A stretch of 30,356 bases of DNA, taken from DASWRT01 sp036403035. Lineage in GTDB: Bacteria; Pseudomonadota; Alphaproteobacteria; ATCC43930; CGMCC-115725. Of this stretch, positions 16,563 through 23,878 are shown piece by piece; the stretch's first letter is position 1; every line of letters begins with the position of its first letter. The stretch lies in the NCBI GenBank assembly GCA_036403035.1, contig DASWRT010000482.1, positions 1 through 30,356 of the forward strand, in the 5' to 3' direction. A program made the translations under genes and the position numbers. Below the pieces are notes generated by a model that saw only the letters and a list, made by a program, of their open reading frames with translations, did no database searches and was not told the origin of the DNA.

Positions 16563-17318
16563 ATGGTGTCAGGCCGGCTTCGGCGTCCGTTCAGGATCGT
16601 CGCGATCCTCTTTCTTCTCGCCACGGCGCCGGCGGCGATCGGCGGGAGGACCGCAGCCGCTGCTCCGGTCGACCTCGAACTGGTCCTGGCGATCGACATA
16701 TCCCGCAGCGTCGACGACGAGGAAGCGCGGTTGCAGCGCGAGGGATACATCGGCGCCTTCCAGGACCGCCGCGTCGTCGACGCGATCCAATCCGGCGCCA
16801 TCGGCGCCATCGCGGTCGCCTACGTCGAATGGGCCGGCGCGGGGTATCAGCGCACCATGGTCGACTGGACGCTCATCAAGGACTCCGAGACGGCCGCCGC
16901 GTTCACGGCGAAGATCGCGGCGCTGCCCCGAATCTCCGCCGGCTGGACCTCGATCAGCGGCGCGATCGACTACTGCTCGGGACTGTTCGGCAGCGGCGGC
17001 TTCGAGGGGGCGCGCCGCGTCATCGACATCTCCGGTGACGGCCCGAACAACAACGGCCGGCCGGCGCGCCTCGCGCGCGACGATGCGATAGCCCACGGCA
17101 TCGTCATCAACGGACTGCCGATCCTCAACGATCATCCGAATTTCGGGCGTCCGCCGGAGGTCGGGCTCGACGCCTATTACGAGAACGAGGTGGTCGGCGG
17201 CACCGGATCGTTCAGCATCGTCGCCGAGGACTTCAACAGCTTCGCCTCGGCGATCCTCAGCAAGCTGATCCGCGAAATCGCGGCGCTGCCGCACCCGCCC
17301 GAGCCGCGCGTCAACTGA
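16563..17318 (+). CDS. Secreted DUF1194 / VWA-like protein
   Basis: 251 residues from ATG 16563. A signal peptide is clear: Arg-rich start, hydrophobic core at about residues 11-28, and cleavage near the AAAA-P run at 31-35. The mature part is a von Willebrand A-type domain of the DUF1194 family. The metal-ion-dependent adhesion site is visible: Asp45-x-Ser47-x-Ser49 (AIDISRSVDD), Thr129 (GWTSISGAID) and Asp155/Asp159 (VIDISGDGPN). Such domains bind protein ligands through a metal ion; the function of DUF1194 proteins is unknown. It is divergent from the suf operon and 49 bp upstream of an unrecognised membrane-protein gene. Confidence 0.88.
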   Translation: MVSGRLRRPFRIVAILFLLATAPAAIGGRTAAAAPVDLELVLAIDISRSVDDEEARLQREGYIGAFQDRRVVDAIQSGAIGAIAVAYVEWAGAGYQRTMVDWTLIKDSETAAAFTAKIAALPRISAGWTSISGAIDYCSGLFGSGGFEGARRVIDISGDGPNNNGRPARLARDDAIAHGIVINGLPILNDHPNFGRPPEVGLDAYYENEVVGGTGSFSIVAEDFNSFASAILSKLIREIAALPHPPEPRVN

Positions 17319-17367
17319 ACTCTCCGCAACAGCGCCGCACAGACCACCAATCGCAGGCTTCCGGCGA

Positions 17368-18618
17368 ATGAAAGGCGGGGTCGAGGCGTTATCCCTGCGG
17401 CACGCCATGGCTCTCTGCTTCCCTCCCCTCCCCCAGCGCCCCGACATCGCGCCCGTCGCCGGCCACGCCGCAGCGGCGATGCGCGAGACGATCGCCGCGG
17501 GCCTGCACGCCGCGCTCGACGACGAGTGGTGGCTGTTCCGCGACCGGACGGTCGGCGGCGCGAGCGTACCGTTCGTGCTGCTGCACCGGCTGCACGGCAT
17601 CGCCGTCGTCCCATCGGAAACGGCGCCGGACGGGATCGTCGCCGGGCTGCGCCGGCTGCTCGACGAAGCCGGGTTTTCGGGGACGTTCCGCGGCACTCTC
17701 CCGATCGTCTCGATCGGCATCGCCGACCTCGCCGACGGGTCGCCCGGCGATACCATCCCGGCGGCTTTCGGCCCTGCGCCGGCGCTCTCGGTCGATGACC
17801 CGGATTGGGTCGAGTGGGTCGCCGACCAGTTGACCGTCGAGACCGACCTCGTATCGACGGCCACGGCGCCGCTGCCCGCCGCCGACGCATCTGGCGGCTT
17901 GCTTGTGCTGCTGCCGCCGGACGACGAGACGGCCTTCGCCCGTCCGGACGAGCCGGCCGCCGCCCCATCTCACATCCCGCCCGGCTTCAGTCCGGCACGG
18001 GAAGGAGCATCGGCGGCGTTGCCGCCGGACGCGCTTTCGCGCATGCCGCCATCGCCGACGATGTCCACCCGCGGCAAGACGGACGGCGGACGCCGGCGGT
18101 CAGCGGCGGCCCTCGCAGGCATCGTCGGCCTGGGCAGCGTCGCGCTCGCGAGCGTCGTGCTCGCCCTGTCCACCATCCCCTCGGCGACGCCCGGCCGTCC
18201 CCCGAACGCCGACTGGGGGACGGCCGGCTCCAGCATGGCGGCTGACGATTTGCGCCGCCTCTCGGTGCCGACGCCGAACGTGGTCCCGCAGGCGCACGCC
18301 GAGGCGGTGGCGATACGGCCGCCTGCGCCAGCAGCGCCTGCCCCTGCCTCACCGGAAGGCGAAGCATCCGGCAGCAGGCCAAGGGACGGAGGCGATGTCG
18401 CCGCCCCCGCGCCGCCGGAAGCCGCCTTGCCCGCCGAGGACGATAGGCCTGCCGCGCTGGCGGAGCGGTATCGAGAGCCGAGCCGGCGCCGTGCGCAGGC
18501 GCTGCGCTCCTCCCGCGCCGTGGCTGCGGAAGCGCCGCCGCGCTTCCGGCCATGGTGGGAACGGCTCAAGGCACGGCCGGTGCCGGAGCAACCCTACATC
18601 AACCGCAACCAGCCCTGA
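17368..18618 (+). CDS. Unrecognised single-span membrane protein
   Basis: 416 residues from ATG 17368; an in-frame ATG at 17407 (MALCFPPLPQ) is an alternative, and neither start has a clear ribosome-binding site. I do not recognise the family. The N-terminal ~160 residues look folded, with DDEWWLFRDRTVGGASVPFVLLHRLHGIAVV followed by a helix and a LPIVSIGIADL strand, faintly like nuclease-related (NERD-type) folds; this is only a resemblance. A Pro/Ala-rich linker follows, then a GGRRRS basic patch and one membrane helix at about 245-267. The last 150 residues are Pro/Ala/Arg-rich and end with PWWERLKARPVPEQPYINRNQP-like sequence. The basic patch suggests N-terminus inside, C-terminus outside. 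It may be co-transcribed with the VWA gene and ends one base before the clc stop on the other strand. Confidence 0.7.
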   Translation: MKGGVEALSLRHAMALCFPPLPQRPDIAPVAGHAAAAMRETIAAGLHAALDDEWWLFRDRTVGGASVPFVLLHRLHGIAVVPSETAPDGIVAGLRRLLDEAGFSGTFRGTLPIVSIGIADLADGSPGDTIPAAFGPAPALSVDDPDWVEWVADQLTVETDLVSTATAPLPAADASGGLLVLLPPDDETAFARPDEPAAAPSHIPPGFSPAREGASAALPPDALSRMPPSPTMSTRGKTDGGRRRSAAALAGIVGLGSVALASVVLALSTIPSATPGRPPNADWGTAGSSMAADDLRRLSVPTPNVVPQAHAEAVAIRPPAPAAPAPASPEGEASGSRPRDGGDVAAPAPPEAALPAEDDRPAALAERYREPSRRRAQALRSSRAVAAEAPPRFRPWWERLKARPVPEQPYINRNQP

Positions 18619-18619
18619 T

Positions 18620-20524
18620 CTATGCCACGCCGCCACTGCTGCGGCGGCGGTCCCCGCGAGCCAGGGCGATCACCACGTGGCGCTCGCGCTCGTGCGCCAT
18701 GAGCCTCGCGCGGACGCGCAAGAGATCCTTCCGTGCGACGATTCCGACGAGAACGCGGTCCTCGCGTCGGATCACGGGAACACGGCCGACGTCGGCCGAC
18801 GCCATGCGGTCGGCAAGCGTCCCGACCAGTTCATCCGGGTAGCCGACGACGATCTCGTTCTGACTCGCGGCGATGTCGCCGAGCGTCGTCCGCGCCGTCC
18901 AGCCGGCCATCGTCCAGCGCAACGCATCGGCGCGGGAAACCAGCCCGACCACTCGGCGCGCCTCGTCGACCACGGGATAACTCTTGTGCCGACGCTCCGA
19001 AGCACCGCCGTCGACGCCGTCCGCGGCCGTGAAAAACGCAATCGCATCGCCGACGCGCATCGTCGCCGGGATCACATCGACCTTCGCCACCATCACCTCG
19101 GCGACGCGCATCGTCTCGAACGGGTCGACGACATATTCGCGAAGGACATGATGACCACGGCGCGCGACCTTCTCGGTGAGGATCGAGCGCTTCAGCAGGA
19201 GCACGGTCAACGCGTAGGCGGCCGTGCAGGCGACCAGCAACGGAAGCAGCGCGTCGATGTCGTGCGTCAGCTCGAGCGCGAACACGGCGGCGGTGAGCGG
19301 TGCGCGCATCGTCCCGCCCATGATCGCCGCCATGCCGAGAAGCGCCCAGAACCCGGTGGTTCCGGCCGGGATCCAATGCCCCTCGATCGCGCCCAGCGCG
19401 CCTCCCATCATCAGCAGCGGCGCGAGGACTCCGCCGGAGGTACCGGAGCCGAGCGCGATCGACCAGATGACGGCCTTCGCGACCAGGAGCAGCAGCGCGG
19501 AAGCCGGAACCATGCCGCCGTGCAGCAAGGCCGCGATGTTTGCGTAGCCGACGCCGAGGGCACGCGGATCGACCAGACCGCCGACGCCGACCACCGCGCC
19601 GCCGATCGCGGGCCACCACATCCAGTGGATCGGCAAGCGCTGAAACAAATCCTCAAAGGCGTATACCATCGTCGTCAGGACGCCCGACGCGAGGCCGGCG
19701 GCAATCCCGACCGCCGCGCAGGCGACCAGCCCCCACCACGGCAGCGCGACGCCGAACGTCACGGGGAAGAGCGGCCCGGCGTCGAGCAGCACGGGACGCC
19801 ATGCCGCCGCCACTGCCGCAGCGACGGCGACGGGGATGAAGCTGCGCGGCTTCCATTCGAACAGCAGCAGTTCGACGGCAAGCAGCACCGCGGCCACCGG
19901 GGTGCCGAAGGTCGCGGCCATGCCGCCCGCCGCTCCGGCGACGAGCAGCGACTTTCGCTCGGCCGCCGACATATGGAAGAACTGCGCGAACAATGAGCCG
20001 ATGGCGCCGCCGGTCATGATGATCGGTCCTTCGGCGCCGAACGGGCCTCCGGTGCCGATCGAGACCGCTGACGATATCGGCTTCAGCACGGCGACTTTCG
20101 GGTCGATCCGGCTGCCGCCGATCAGGATCGCTTCCATCGCCTCGGGAATGCCGTGGCCGCGGATCTTCTCCGATCCGTATCGCGCCATCAGCCCGATCAC
20201 GATCGCGCCGACGACCGGAACGAGGATCGCGGCGACGCCGAGCGGGGTTTGGGCGACGTCGGCCGGAGCCGCGCTGAGCTTGCCGAAATAGGCGAGGTTC
20301 GTGGCGATCGCGATCAGCTTCAGCAGGAGCCACGCTGCCGCTGCGGCGCCGCTGCCCACCACGACCGCCATCGCGATCAGCAGCAGTACCCGGCGGTCGG
20401 TGGTGAAGTCGCGCAGCGAATCACGGTGCGGCCCGGCAGCAGCAGGATGCTTTGCCGGCGCGGCGGCGTCGAGGACAGCGCGACCGCCGCGCGTCTCGCC
20501 GGCCGCAAACTCCAAATCGGCCAT
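18620..20524 (-). CDS. CLC-family chloride channel/transporter with tandem CBS domains
   Basis: 634 residues from ATG 20524, with GAGGAG 7 bp upstream. CLC membrane core (about 45-455) with GHGIPEAM (123-130), GPFGAEGP (160-167; Glu165 is the gating glutamate) and GSGTSGGVLAPL (359-370). Two CBS domains follow at about 476-536 and 547-604, ending DVGRVPVIRREDRVLVGIVARKDLLR; such pairs often bind adenine nucleotides. The position matching E. coli ClcA Glu203, needed for proton transport, appears to be Leu220 in LLAVELLLFEW, as in CLC channels, so chloride channel activity is more likely than antiport. The Ser of GSGIP is replaced by His, which is common in bacterial CBS-bearing CLCs. It converges on the neighbouring gene with a 1-bp gap and no terminator. 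Confidence 0.92.
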   Translation of the reverse strand: MADLEFAAGETRGGRAVLDAAAPAKHPAAAGPHRDSLRDFTTDRRVLLLIAMAVVVGSGAAAAAWLLLKLIAIATNLAYFGKLSAAPADVAQTPLGVAAILVPVVGAIVIGLMARYGSEKIRGHGIPEAMEAILIGGSRIDPKVAVLKPISSAVSIGTGGPFGAEGPIIMTGGAIGSLFAQFFHMSAAERKSLLVAGAAGGMAATFGTPVAAVLLAVELLLFEWKPRSFIPVAVAAAVAAAWRPVLLDAGPLFPVTFGVALPWWGLVACAAVGIAAGLASGVLTTMVYAFEDLFQRLPIHWMWWPAIGGAVVGVGGLVDPRALGVGYANIAALLHGGMVPASALLLLVAKAVIWSIALGSGTSGGVLAPLLMMGGALGAIEGHWIPAGTTGFWALLGMAAIMGGTMRAPLTAAVFALELTHDIDALLPLLVACTAAYALTVLLLKRSILTEKVARRGHHVLREYVVDPFETMRVAEVMVAKVDVIPATMRVGDAIAFFTAADGVDGGASERRHKSYPVVDEARRVVGLVSRADALRWTMAGWTARTTLGDIAASQNEIVVGYPDELVGTLADRMASADVGRVPVIRREDRVLVGIVARKDLLRVRARLMAHERERHVVIALARGDRRRSSGGVA

Positions 20525-20579
20525 ACAGGCCTCCTCGTCAACAATTTCGGCGCACGGCAGCGACGGCCGCGCCCTTCAA

Positions 20580-20607
20580 ATAATGAAGACGCCCCAATTC
20601 ACTTCAA
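20580..20607 (-). promoter_or_regulatory. Possible promoter of clc
   Basis: On the minus strand TTGAAG (20607-20602) and CATTAT (20585-20580) are 16 bp apart, each with 4 of 6 consensus matches. It lies about 55 bp upstream of the clc start, at the edge of the AT-rich island. A weak match only. Confidence 0.3.
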
Positions 20608-20619
20608 GTCACCGAGCTT

Positions 20620-20790
20620 CAGTATGTCGCACTATTGATTTACATCAAATTTCGTTATAGGAAATTCAAATTCGTAATACTCAAGAAATATCGATATTAT
20701 CTCACTAGAATTTCCGAGTTATATTATAAATCTGATACCACAAAATCTGCATTTCGATTTTTTACTTAAGTAAGAGGCTGTTCATGGGTC
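20620..20790. other. AT-rich intergenic island with nested symmetry
   Basis: The 308-bp gap 20525-20832 between clc and the hemolysin III-family gene contains about 170 bp that are strikingly AT-rich in an otherwise GC-rich window. No protein-like frame was seen. Symmetric elements: inverted repeat GGAAATTC (20660-20667) / GAATTTCC (20708-20715) enclosing the palindrome AATATCGATATT (20687-20698), then TTATATTATAA (20719-20729), and TTACTTAAGTAA (20762-20773). It could hold regulator or nucleoid-protein binding sites, a small RNA, or acquired DNA; nothing in the sequence decides. Confidence 0.6.
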
Positions 20791-20832
20791 TGATATTTCC
20801 AAAAGCGGGCAGCCTGACGAGTCTCGCCGATG

Positions 20833-21465
20833 CTATGAAGCTAAAATCAGAATTGCCGAGAAGTGAAGCGAGGAACCGGCAAGGACGAAGCCGTGCCAGA
20901 CAGGGTCGGTCCACCGCCCGATATCGCGCATGTAGATCATCGAGCCGATCGTGTAGGCGATGCCGCCGGCGATGAGGAGCGCGAGCGTCCACGCATTAAG
21001 GCTGGCGATCATGTCATTGAAGCCGATCACGAATATCCAGCCGACGGCGAGGTAAAGGAATACGAACAACCGGTCGTGCCGTTCGTTGGCGAAGAATTTA
21101 AGCAGGATTCCGAGGATCGCCAGCGTCCAGGTCACGCTCAGCAGCGTGCGGCCGAACGTACCGCCGATGCCGATCGTCGTGAAAGGCGTATAGGTTCCCG
21201 CGATCAGCAGGAAGATCGCCGCATGGTCGAAAAGCCGGTAGAGCCGGCGCCGCGGCGAGCGATCGAATACGTTGTAGACGAACGAACAGGCCGAACAGAG
21301 GAACAGGGAGAGGCCGTAGACGATAAGCGGCGGTCCCTCGCTCGGCTTCACGAGCAACGAGATCAGAGCCAGGGCGACGAGCGCGCAGACGCTGAAGCCG
21401 AGCGTCGCCATCAGGATCAATCGATTGGCGGCGCGCGCCGCGCCGGTCGGATACGTCGTCGCCAT
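20833..21465 (-). CDS. Hemolysin III-family (YqfA/PAQR-like) membrane protein
   Basis: 210 residues from ATG 21465; an ATG at 21531 would add 22 residues. Seven hydrophobic helices fill most of the length, as in the HlyIII/PAQR superfamily. Family motifs: SFVYNVFDRSPRRRLYRLFDHAAIFLLIAGTYTPF (read in two parts) with the conserved His after the Asp, and VWHGFVLAGSSLHFSAI near the C-terminus with two further conserved His. In PAQR proteins these His and Asp residues bind zinc. Despite the family name, bacterial members are not proven haemolysins and most have no known function. It follows the response regulator gene on the same strand and may share its stress promoter. Confidence 0.88.
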   Translation of the reverse strand: MATTYPTGAARAANRLILMATLGFSVCALVALALISLLVKPSEGPPLIVYGLSLFLCSACSFVYNVFDRSPRRRLYRLFDHAAIFLLIAGTYTPFTTIGIGGTFGRTLLSVTWTLAILGILLKFFANERHDRLFVFLYLAVGWIFVIGFNDMIASLNAWTLALLIAGGIAYTIGSMIYMRDIGRWTDPVWHGFVLAGSSLHFSAILILAS

Positions 21466-21590
21466 TGAAACCAGTATTGCCCGGCCGACAACTCGCCGCA
21501 AATCGCGAATGGGTATGTCGCCGTTGCGCATCCCGCAAGACCCGGCGGATGGCCGCCGGCCGCGTTTAAAATTCCGTCTGGGTAGAGCTA

Positions 21591-21613
21591 AGAGCCTACT
21601 GACGATCGGCTCT
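21591..21613 (-). terminator. Possible weak terminator after response regulator
   Basis: AGAGCC and GGCTCT (arms 21608-21613 and 21591-21596) form a 6-bp stem with an 11-nt loop that overlaps the stop codon of the response regulator, followed on the minus strand by TTAGCTC. The stem is short and the T-tract poor, so readthrough into the hemolysin III-family gene is plausible. Confidence 0.25.
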
Positions 21614-22067
21614 AAAGCGCGAGATCGCTGAGCGCCTTCTCCAGCGCGTTGAAAACCTGGCTCGGCCGGAACGGCTTCTGGAGGAAGCCCAGCGGCTGCG
21701 TCTCCTTGGCGCGGCCCATGGTTTCCGGATCGTGGAGGCCGGACAGGAAGATCGAGCGGACGCCGAATCGCCCTTGTAGAAGCTGCGCGACTTCGATCCC
21801 GTCCATCGGACCGGCGAGCTTGATGTCGACGAGCGCGAGATCGGGCGCCGCCTCGCTGGCAAGCGAGATAGCCTCGGGGCCGGACGATGCAACGCCCGAA
21901 ACCGTGAAACCGGATTCCTCCAACACGTTCTGGATATAGCTCGCGACGAGAGCTTCATCCTCGACGATAAGGATCGAAACGGGCCGCCCCGCTCCGCCTT
22001 CGGAAGACTTCGATGATACCGCCCTCGCGATCATGTCCCCCGAACCCAATTCGCCCCAACGTTTCAC
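21612..22067 (-). CDS. Single-domain response regulator (CheY-like)
   Basis: 151 residues from GTG 22067; ATG 22034 (MIARAVSSKSS) is an alternative. Receiver domain after a ~29-residue N-terminal extension: acidic pair Glu36/Asp37 in LIVEDEALVA, phospho-acceptor Asp81 in ALVDIKLAGPMDG, Ser109 in IFLSGL, and Lys131 in FLQKPF. There is no output domain. It lies directly downstream of a perfect EcfG-type promoter (GGAAC-N16-CGTT), so it is probably induced in the general stress response, in which single-domain regulators are common. It lacks the FAT-GUY signature of the MrrA/SdrG subgroup. No kinase gene is near. Confidence 0.9.
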   Translation of the reverse strand: MKRWGELGSGDMIARAVSSKSSEGGAGRPVSILIVEDEALVASYIQNVLEESGFTVSGVASSGPEAISLASEAAPDLALVDIKLAGPMDGIEVAQLLQGRFGVRSIFLSGLHDPETMGRAKETQPLGFLQKPFRPSQVFNALEKALSDLAL

Positions 22068-22096
22068 GGCGATGCGCGCAGCAGTTCAGAAAGGAT

Positions 22097-22121
22097 AACG
22101 TTGCACGCGGGTGCTGGTTCC
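22097..22121 (-). promoter_or_regulatory. EcfG-type promoter, perfect match
   Basis: On the minus strand GGAAC (22121-22117), 16-bp spacer, CGTT (22100-22097). This equals the consensus of the alphaproteobacterial general stress sigma factor EcfG (GGAAC-N16/17-CGTT). Transcription would start near 22089, about 22 nt before the GTG of the response regulator. Confidence 0.7.
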
Positions 22122-22157
22122 AGAGACACTGCATGGACACGACGATCAATGCAACCA

Positions 22158-22346
22158 TCACGCGGCGACGCGGGTCTCCGTCCGCCTGTCGCGATGCGAT
22201 GCGCGATCGAGCCGGGCCGCGACTTCACCGATCTGGGCCTTGAATTGCGAAGGGGTCAGGCCGGCGCTGCGGATCGCCAGGATCATCACGTCCTCCGCCA
22301 GCAACTCGTCAAGGGCTGCCTCCCCTTGGAAGCTCCAATCGCACAT
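22158..22346 (-). CDS. Small hypothetical protein, 62 residues
   Basis: 62 residues from ATG 22346, chosen because GGAG lies 6-7 nt upstream. ATGs at 22352 and 22358 are also in frame. I do not recognise it. The sequence MCDWSFQGEAALDELLAED, then a hydrophobic stretch VMILAIRSAGL and a charged Arg-rich tail, reads like a compact helical protein rather than noise. No signal peptide or membrane helix is evident. It ends 36 bp before the EcfG-type promoter of the response regulator. The 108-bp gap upstream (22347-22454) shows no clear promoter. Confidence 0.5.
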   Translation of the reverse strand: MCDWSFQGEAALDELLAEDVMILAIRSAGLTPSQFKAQIGEVAARLDRASHRDRRTETRVAA

Positions 22347-22454
22347 CCTCATCTCCATCGTCGATTGATGGGGAAAAGGTATCCGCGAACCTTGGCGACT
22401 TTATGGCAACCAATGGTTCTTTCCACGCATCTCGCAACGGCTTAGCCTATCGGC

Positions 22455-22799
22455 CTAACCCGGCAGCGTGGCATAGACCAGCAAACCGATCGCGACGACG
22501 AGCAGGACGGCCGCTCCGATCGCGATCACGATCGCCCGCATGCTTTCCGGCGCGAGGTGGCCGCGCACGTTGGTCGCGACCTCGCGGCTGCGGTCGAGCT
22601 TCGGCACGGCGCGCTGCGCGGCCGCTGCCTGCGCCCGGTCCGCCTGCCGCTCGGCATCACGCGGCGTCGGCATGCCGGTCGTCTCGCTGTCGGCGTCGAG
22701 CGGCGCGGCACCGGGGTCGGGCGCCGCAACCTTGTCGCGCAAGGCGCCGTCGTCGATCGGGCCGCGCGGATTGTAGTGGGAGGCGGCTTCGTTGGGCAT
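22455..22799 (-). CDS. Hypothetical tail-anchored membrane protein
   Basis: 114 residues from ATG 22799 with AGAGG upstream. Family not recognised. The first ~85 residues are hydrophilic and low in order, rich in Ala, Asp, Arg and Pro (SHYNPRGPIDD near the start, an Ala/Arg/Gln-rich stretch at 50-75). One hydrophobic helix at about 89-111 (VIAIGAAVLLVVAIGLLVYATL) ends the protein three residues before its C-terminus. That makes it a tail-anchored inner-membrane protein with the bulk in the cytoplasm. It lies 46 bp downstream of the ndh pseudogene remnant on the same strand. Confidence 0.72.
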   Translation of the reverse strand: MPNEAASHYNPRGPIDDGALRDKVAAPDPGAAPLDADSETTGMPTPRDAERQADRAQAAAAQRAVPKLDRSREVATNVRGHLAPESMRAIVIAIGAAVLLVVAIGLLVYATLPG

Positions 22800-22845
22800 C
22801 GGGGTGCCTCTGCTTCCTATCCTGTCCGTACCATGAGAACGGCGC

Positions 22846-23397
22846 TCAGCTGCGGCCGTCTCCGATGATCAGGCGGGCGCCGCGGCCGTAGGTCAGCCAC
22901 GACCAGATCCAATTGACGAAGACGACGATGCGGTTTCGGAAGCCGATCGGGAAAAAGATGTGGGCGACGCCTCACAGCAGCTCCGCGCCGTCGCGCGTCA
23001 GCACGCGCCGGTTCGCGACGTCGATCCCGGTCACCTCGTCCATCAGCACCCGGACGTTCGGCCGGTCGTGCAGGATGGAACGGATCGGCACGGCGATCTC
23101 GGCCGGCGAGAGCGCCGCCGTCGCGACCTGATAGAGCAGCGGCTGGAACAGATGGTGGTTGCGGCGATCGATCACCGAGACGTCGACCGCCGCCCGCGAC
23201 AGCTTGTCCGCCGCGGCCAGCCCGCCGAACCCCGCGCCGACGATGACGATGCGAGGACGCCGCCCGGCGGCGGACGCCCGAACCGCGGGCTCCCGGGCCG
23301 CTTTCGCCCCCGGCTCCTGACCATGCGCTTCGAAAGCCGGCGGCGGCGTAGGAAACGTCTCCTGGCGGTCTTCGCGATATCCTGGTCTTGCTGTCAT
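22846..23397 (-). pseudogene. ndh: ndh (type II NADH dehydrogenase) remnant with central deletion
   Basis: From ATG 23397 a ~47-residue extension leads into the FAD-binding Rossmann motif IVIVGAGFGGLAAADKL and the family's HHLFQPLLYQVATAALSPAEIAVPIR segment. The frame reaches TGA at 22974-22972 after 141 residues. Directly beyond it, in the same frame, 41 codons (22971-22849) encode the characteristic NDH-2 C-terminus: VAHIFFPIGFRNR, then NWIWSWLTYGRGARLI, ending at TGA 22848-22846. About 200-250 residues that normally lie between, including the NADH-binding fold, are missing. Relatives have Trp where the TGA stands (W-x-x-x-H-I-F/Y-F). So this is an internal, in-frame deletion plus a nonsense codon at or next to the junction. 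The product cannot be a working NDH-2. Confidence 0.85.
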
Positions 23398-23445
23398 GCG
23401 TTGAAACCCGGGCGTGATGCGGCGAGGAGCGCCGGAAATGCGAAA

Positions 23446-23471
23446 GGCGGCCGGTCGATCGACCGGCCGCC
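23446..23471 (-). terminator. Perfect palindrome, terminator of the Gly/Ser-rich gene
   Basis: A 26-bp perfect palindrome (13 + 13, centred on CGATCG). On the minus strand it is followed by TTTCG, 69 bp beyond the stop of the Gly/Ser-rich secreted protein. It can fold as an 11-bp stem with a 4-nt loop. It also separates that gene from the ndh remnant. Confidence 0.65.
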
Positions 23472-23539
23472 CGAGCCGCCGTGAACGGCCGCCGTGCGCT
23501 CCGCGGCGATGGCGGCCGTGCGGGCGTCCGGCGAAAAGA

Positions 23540-23878
23540 TTACTTGCCAGAGCCGCCCGGGTTGGCGGACGTGCCGGAGCCCGAGGGGCTGCTGCCCGAC
23601 GCGCCCATGCCGGTGCTGCTGCCCGACGACCCGGAACCGGCAGTCGACGGCGACGTGGTCATCGACGACGACGTGCCGCCGGTGCTCGTGCCGCCACTGC
23701 TCATGCCGCTGCTCGTGCCGCTCGTGCCGCCGCTGCTCGTGCCGCTGCCGGCGGTCGTTCCCGAGTTCGCCCCTGCGCCGCCCATCGAGCCGGAGCCGGA
23801 ACCGGAAGACTGAGCAAACGCCGCACCGCTGAAGCCGAGCGCGATTACTGCAGCCGTCGTTAGAAGAAGACGCTTCAC
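23540..23878 (-). CDS. Secreted Gly/Ser/Thr-rich low-complexity protein
   Basis: 112 residues from GTG 23878, chosen because GAGGAG lies 7 nt upstream; a GTG at 23893 is in frame. A good signal peptide (MKRLLLTTAAVIALGFSGAAFA, cleavage before Gln) is followed by about 90 residues made almost entirely of Gly, Ser and Thr with a few Met, Ala and Pro. There is no recognised domain, and cysteine is absent. It is likely an unstructured periplasmic or exported protein. An EcfG-type promoter lies about 80 bp upstream and a perfect palindromic terminator downstream, so it forms its own transcription unit. Confidence 0.78.
   Translation of the reverse strand: MKRLLLTTAAVIALGFSGAAFAQSSGSGSGSMGGAGANSGTTAGSGTSSGGTSGTSSGMSSGGTSTGGTSSSMTTSPSTAGSGSSGSSTGMGASGSSPSGSGTSANPGGSGK

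Noticed and set aside
17415..17440. Pyrimidine-rich CCCTCCCC run considered as a second copy of the 7652-7750 repeat
   Set aside because: There is no matching GGGGAGGG arm nearby, and it codes for a Pro-rich stretch in the membrane-protein gene.
17903..19996. A 697-codon open frame on the plus strand
   Set aside because: It runs through the end of the unknown membrane protein and antisense to clc. It is Arg/Ala-rich with no domain, while clc on the other strand has all family motifs. Shadow of GC-rich coding DNA.
22972..22974. TGA in the ndh remnant read as selenocysteine or programmed readthrough
   Set aside because: The central NADH-binding part is missing on either side of it and relatives have Trp there. 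A deletion with a nonsense change explains it; no SECIS-like structure was noted.
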